DNA of 64,000 nt from Ziziphus jujuba (taxonomy: Eukaryota; Streptophyta; Magnoliopsida; Rosales; Rhamnaceae), in NCBI RefSeq assembly GCF_031755915.1, contig NC_083379.1:27404001-27468000 (forward strand), in the 5' to 3' direction. This document shows, in pieces, positions 59,251-64,000 of this stretch. The position numbers and the translations under genes were made by a program. Below the pieces are notes generated by a model. The model searched no databases and was not told where the DNA came from. It saw only the letters and a program-made list of their open reading frames with translations. Each line of letters begins with the position of its first letter. The stretch's first letter is position 1.

Positions 59251-59653
59251 TAGGTAAAATAGGATTATCATGGTTAGACAAATAATTCTTCATTCTTTAT
59301 ATATCATTACAAACATTGGCTTCTTGCTCAAGAAAGCATTCTTTATTTCACTCTGTTTTGCATAAAATGCTTCTTTTTTCTTTCCCCTTTTGCCCTCTTA
59401 TTTTTCTTTTTCCTTCCTCTCACTTTCTCCTATGGGTTGAACACTCTCTTTCTTGGAGTGCAGCTCGGCCTCTCTTGCATTTTACTTCCCCATTGACTTT
59501 TGTATGGCTATTTGATCTTCAGGTACCTGTCTCAGAGATAATGGTGCAAGTACAACTATTTTAACTCATACTTGTTAGTTCGACCATGATGCAAAGTATC
59601 CGTGTCATATTACCAAGGATGACCTAATAACAAGTGTTCAACCTCCATAGGAA

Positions 59654-61115
59654 CTACATAATACAAAGCTTCATCAATGTGTTTCTTGATAGTAAAAGTA
59701 ATCCTGATTGTTTAGTCACCTTTACACCACCACTATCATTTAACCATTGTAACCTATAGGGATTTAAATGTTTAAACGTTGGTAAACCTAGTTTTTCAGC
59801 AAGCAAAGTACTAGCAACATTTGCACAACTATCACCATCAATTATCACACTACATACCTTGTCTTCGATTTGGTATCTAGTGTTAAAGATGTTCTCACAT
59901 AGTATATCCTCCTTGTCTTTGTACAATGCTAATGCTCGTCTCACCACCAAATTCAATCCTTCATGATATGGTAGCTCTCCCTCATCTCCATAATCAATAC
60001 AATCTTCCAAAGGTGGCATCTCATTGTCACTTGAATCCTCCTTCTCAGACTCTACTTCTCCACTCTTTTGTATGACCATTATCCTTCAATTTGAACATTG
60101 GCTAGCTATATGTCCCCTACCTTAACACTTACATTATATCATGACTACAATAAAGGGTTGGATCAGACTTACTTGATTGGAAGGGCTTAGAACTTTCAGC
60201 CTTAGCATTTATTTTCGGCCTTGAAGTTGTTTTGAAATCTTATTTAGCTTTGTTGTTATTCCGCAAATTGGTTGTTGATTTCCAAGGACTTAATGCACTA
60301 TATACATGTCTGGTACCCCTTCTCTTTAGTTGTTACTCCATTTTGATCGCCATATGCAACATCTCCTCAAGATTCATATATTGATGCAAATTTCCTTGGT
60401 CGGTAATGTTCTTGTTCTAACCCACAAGAAAATGAGCCATTGTAGATTCCTTATCCTCCACCATATTAACTCCAAGCATTAGAGACTCCATCTTTTGGTG
60501 GTACTCCTTTACACTCCTTGAGTCCTATGAAAAAATTTGTCACTTCTGATAAATACTACAATAAAAATGGCTAGGTACAAACCTCTTTCTTACTAAAGTT
60601 TCCATCGCTCCCTATGTAAAAGTTGGTGCTTGGCTAGCTCTCCTCCTAGTAGTGCATTTCTTATCATTTAGAGCATAATCAAGAAACTCCACACTTACTA
60701 ACTTGACTTTCTTAGATTCCGAATAATCATGATAGTCAAAAACCATCTCAATGCTTTGCTCCCACTCAAGATAAGCATCAAGATCCATCTTACTTTGGAA
60801 TGAATGTATTTTAAACTTCATACCCCTATTGTCTTCCCTACGGTTCCTCCATCTTGTACTAGTTGAATCAACCTCTTCATCTCCCGAACCATTTCCATCG
60901 GTTCTATTAGTATGTTCATCTCTTCGCACACCTTTTCCCTTATTTTTTCCAACTTGTGGGATGGTTTGTTGTATGGAAGCATCCATCCTTGATTTAACTT
61001 CATTAATTTCTCCCCTAAGCTCTTTTATTTCAGCCATTAATTCAGCCTTGAGCTTCTCTGTCATGTCACCAATTAGAGCTTCTAAAAGTCTTGGATCAAA
61101 ATCTATTTTTTATGG
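59654..61115 (-). pseudogene. Element H Gag-protease, broken
   Basis: The Gag N-terminus (61064-60612) has a coiled-coil-like stretch (LKAELMAEIKELRGEINEVK) and the Gag core start (MDLDAYLEWEQSIEMVFDYH). Decayed Gag follows to 60100, with zinc-knuckle traces. The protease frame 60079-59654 has IIDGDSCANVAS at the active site. Several stops and shifts. It is related to Gy2 but clearly more diverged. Confidence 0.82.
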
Positions 61116-62294
61116 CATTTATTCTAGAAAAATATTAGTAATAAAAGCACAATAATATAAAAGATCCTTACAATTTCACTCTCTCACGTGTTTCACTCAA
61201 TTAAGGTCTCAACACTCGTGTTTGCACACTACTTTGGCTTTTACCCTCTAATGAGCTCACACACTCTTACCTTTTTCCTCTCTTAGTTAAATCTATTGGT
61301 TCTTTGCAAACGAAATCCCAAACAAAATTAATTTGAACATTAGGTCCAATTAACTTATCAACATAATTAAGTAACTTAGAAAAACAAGAAACAAACAAAG
61401 ACAAATAATAGAATAACTAGTTTTGACCAATGAAAAAAATTTACCAAAGAATTGAAACAAATTGACCACAATAACAAGTCTGGAAATAAAAAGTGATTTA
61501 GATAGAAAAAAGACAATTTGAGATGACAAAAAATCAATTAAACCAAAGAATGAAAGAGTAAGAAAATAATACCTTGAATTGGCCTTGATTGTTTCTTTTA
61601 ATGTTAAGGCTTAGTGCACCTTTTTCTATCCAAACCTAAATCACTCGATTTGTAACTTATATATCTTAACCAAAACCAGTAACAAGATCTCAACAATCTT
61701 CACAATAAACTTTGACTTTCACCTTTTTTTTTAACTTTTTTTCAACTTCATTTTTTATTTTTTTTTACGTATCACCAAATATAACCAAATATCAAGTAAT
61801 TCAATAATAGCAAGATCACCAAATGTCTATATCAATCCAAGTATTTCAACACAACTTACAAACTATACCAATGGATAAAGTTTAATTCAATTCGGTTCCA
61901 CTAATGAATTTTGGCAAGAGTGCAATCTGATGCAATTTTATTTTTCTTTTCTTGATCAGGATAATATGATGATAATACAAAATTAATGGCTAGAATTTAG
62001 CAAGAAAATATTACACAAACCAAAATTCAAGATTTAGGAACAGCATGGACACCAAAAAGTTTCAGATCCCAAAAAAAGTTTGATACTCAAGAAAACCTCA
62101 ATAAGATTTGGAAACAAACAAAATCTAATGCATGAAATTTATTTTTTAATTTTTTTTGGATTTTTTTTTTATGATGATGATAATGAAGAACTAACACGAA
62201 TATACTAGAATGTAATCTAACTTAATGCTAAATTGGAGCAAATACACAAAAAATTAATATTAAAAGATAACCAAACTTGAAAATTAGAAACCTT
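61116..62294 (-). other. Element H leader
   Basis: Untranslated, AT-rich, with T tracts at 61723-61770 and 62140-62172. No genes. Confidence 0.75.
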
Positions 62295-62309
62295 GCTATG
62301 ATACGAAAT

Positions 62310-63240
62310 TGATATGAACCTAAGCAATCCAACCTAAACTCGTACAAACTAATATTCGATCGTCTAATTTATTCAAGTTCTTGTGTAATGAATGACGCCA
62401 CAAAAGGGTGTTGCAGAATTACCCTATTGATAAGTCAAGAATTGAACTTAAATTTTCAAGTTAGAAAAGTTCAAAGGATAATTGCTAGAAAACCAAAAAA
62501 TTTAACTCTCACAAGTATTAAATTTTGCTAAAGATCAAAAGTTATTGTCTTAATGAAATTGAAGCCTTTTTATTGGTAAAAATACATGCAAAAATAATAA
62601 GAAATTCATGCAAAATACTTTCCTAAACTCAAAACCCAAAATTCTAGCTTATTTACTAGTTTAAATTTGACTAGTTAACACTTTTATATTTTAGTAAAGT
62701 GACTAATTACATAACAACTTAAGATTAGGAAACTAGTTAATTTTCCAACCAAAAATAATTAAAAACATAATAAAATTAAAGGTTTCCTAAAATCAAAATA
62801 AGACTAAAATAGTAAAACTTGATGATTAAGTAACTTGGTGATCAAGTAAGACACCTAATTAGCCTAAAAAGGAAATAAGCTGATTTCATTATTTTCAAGC
62901 CATGTTGGACAACCACTTAGATGCTACATGTCATGCCACGTATCCAAAGATGCCATGTCATCAAAGTGCCACATCATCATGCTATTAAAAAGTTACCAAA
63001 TTGCCCCTAATGTTGTTTTCCTTTAAGCTTTTGTATCTGCAACTTTTAACACTCAATATTGATGCAAATTTTGATTCTTCCTTAGCAAAACTCTTGCATT
63101 CTTGATTGATAAGCACCTCCCAAATAAGACCATTCAATGATACTTTAAACCTCTTTGCATGAGCTCTAGTAATTGGTCAAGTTGGCAACTCCAATGGCTC
63201 AGGACTCCATCTTTGAGTGCTCCCATGATGATTCTCATCA
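62310..63240 (-). repeat. Element H 5' LTR (Gy3)
   Basis: 931 bp; minus strand TGATGAGAATCATCATGG to GGTTCATATCA. Two to three bases away is a PBS reading TCGTATCATAGC, two changes from TGGTATCAGAGC. A fragment of the same LTR lies at 26380-26590. Confidence 0.83.
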
Positions 63241-63660
63241 TAGAGTGTGTGAGCTGGTGTGAAATCTTGGTAGTTTTATATCAGAGGAAACTACCAGGCA
63301 AAGGGTATGTATGTTTTTGATTGAATAGCAGAAGATAGCTAGCTCACTTGGTAGAGTCTCTATTTGGTCGATCTTGAGAATTCTTGCTCAAAAAAATTGA
63401 AAAATTCATGGCCATCCCTTATGGTAAATTATTAAAGGTTCCGTGTATCACAAATACTATGTGTGCATGATCAAATATATATATGTATATATATATATAT
63501 ATGTTGATATACTTAAATGTATGTATATAGATATTTATCAGATAGGTGATTATTATATATAAAGCCAGAGAATGTTGGAGAAATGAACCTTCAGTTTTGA
63601 GTATCTCATCTTTAACTACAATGTTGCTTCAAGTGTAGCATATTTTTCAACAGTGGATGT
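63241..63660. other. Spacer with (TA)n tract and tRNA-like A-box
   Basis: Between two LTRs. It contains tagctcacttggtagagt at 63339-63356, which resembles a tRNA A-box region, and a (TA)n tract at 63475-63502. No TSD or B-box that I can defend. Confidence 0.4.
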
Positions 63661-64000
63661 TGATGAGAATCTACCCAATCCTTCACAACCGACAACCTGT
63701 TGGGGTGTAAATCAGATACGGATGAAGACCGGGCCAATCATAGGGCTCAAGCAAAGAGATTTCAGGATAACCTAGAAGCTTTTAAACAGGCAGTAATTAG
63801 GTCTCAAAAGGGCTTGTCAATACCTGAAGATACAAAGCATGTTTTAAGCAACCAAAAGATGGAAGCTGATATGGACTCGGGTAGCTGTTTTAGTGCATAT
63901 ATGGACTTTGAGGAACAACGAATCGATCCAACACTTCATGGATTCAATGGATATCACCAAGAGGCCATGGAATCATATCAAGGCAGAATCAAAAGCACGT
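63661..64000 (+). repeat. Gy1/E-type LTR, first 340 bp, runs off the window
   Basis: Starts tgatgagaatctaccc and aligns with the LTR at 43969. The coding tail is decayed. The preceding bases (ggatgt) are not a PPT, so this is the 5' LTR of another element or a solo LTR. Confidence 0.85.

Larger units (their letters stand above)
58141..63240 (-). mobile_element. Element H: Gy3 retrotransposon, 5' half
   Basis: 5' LTR 62310-63240, degenerate PBS at 62295-62306, leader, Gag, protease and partial RT, all decayed. It ends within RT near 58141, next to the 5' LTR of F. RNase H, integrase and 3' LTR are missing. An unrelated insertion lies inside RT (58648-59000). Left boundary is uncertain by some tens of bases. 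Confidence 0.85.

Overview
The window is nuclear DNA of a flowering plant, most likely a eudicot. It is AT-rich, holds a nepenthesin/CDR1-type aspartic protease gene at its left edge, and is otherwise almost entirely transposable elements, most of them nested. Element boundaries below come from terminal repeats, target-site duplications (TSDs), primer-binding sites (PBS) and polypurine tracts (PPT) read directly from the sequence. All identity and copy-number statements are counts by eye.

Layout. 1-1041 (-): 5' part of a secreted A1 aspartic protease gene, running off the left edge. 1358-19842: a large CACTA-type DNA transposon remnant. Its left half is an array of about 35 copies of a ~244-bp unit, its right end carries a second array of ~33-bp units, and both use the motif GCGACGCAT. 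The left array is split by a 6994-bp hAT transposon (4976-11969, TSD ggccaaat) with a nearly intact 724-aa transposase and a set of spliceable exons of an unrelated gene. 19903-26005: remains of a second CACTA element with different subterminal repeats, probably interrupted by other DNA including a MATH-domain exon fragment.

26.4-64 kb: a nested pile of Ty3/gypsy LTR retrotransposons. I call the families Gy1, Gy2 and Gy3. Element B (Gy1, +, 27148-41556, TSD ccttc) sits inside a Gy2 LTR. Element A (Gy1, -, 28573-34951, TSD acggg) sits inside the leader of B. Gy2 supplies a plus-strand tandem piece (26592-27147, 41562-43968) and a minus-strand element F (46502-58093). F is split by G, a short Athila-like non-autonomous element (47307-52719, TSD ctctt), and by a solo LTR (56525-57511, TSD gaaac). 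Gy3 element H (58141-63240, -) follows, and another Gy1-type LTR begins at 63661.

How the parts relate. Most retroelement genes are broken by stops, frameshifts or large deletions. B keeps the only nearly complete polymerase. A encodes a clean Gag-protease but has lost nearly all of RT, RNase H and integrase, so it would depend on a partner like B. Gy2 copies C and F share the same RT-to-integrase deletion junction and the same change of the RT active-site Tyr to Asp, which points to a non-autonomous lineage that multiplied after losing its polymerase. In Gy1 and Gy2 the pol frame runs through the PPT and about 95-100 codons into the LTR. The most unusual structures are the CACTA repeat unit, which combines two perfect hairpins with a tRNA-like pol III promoter, the shared RT-integrase junction, and the gene exons carried by the hAT element.
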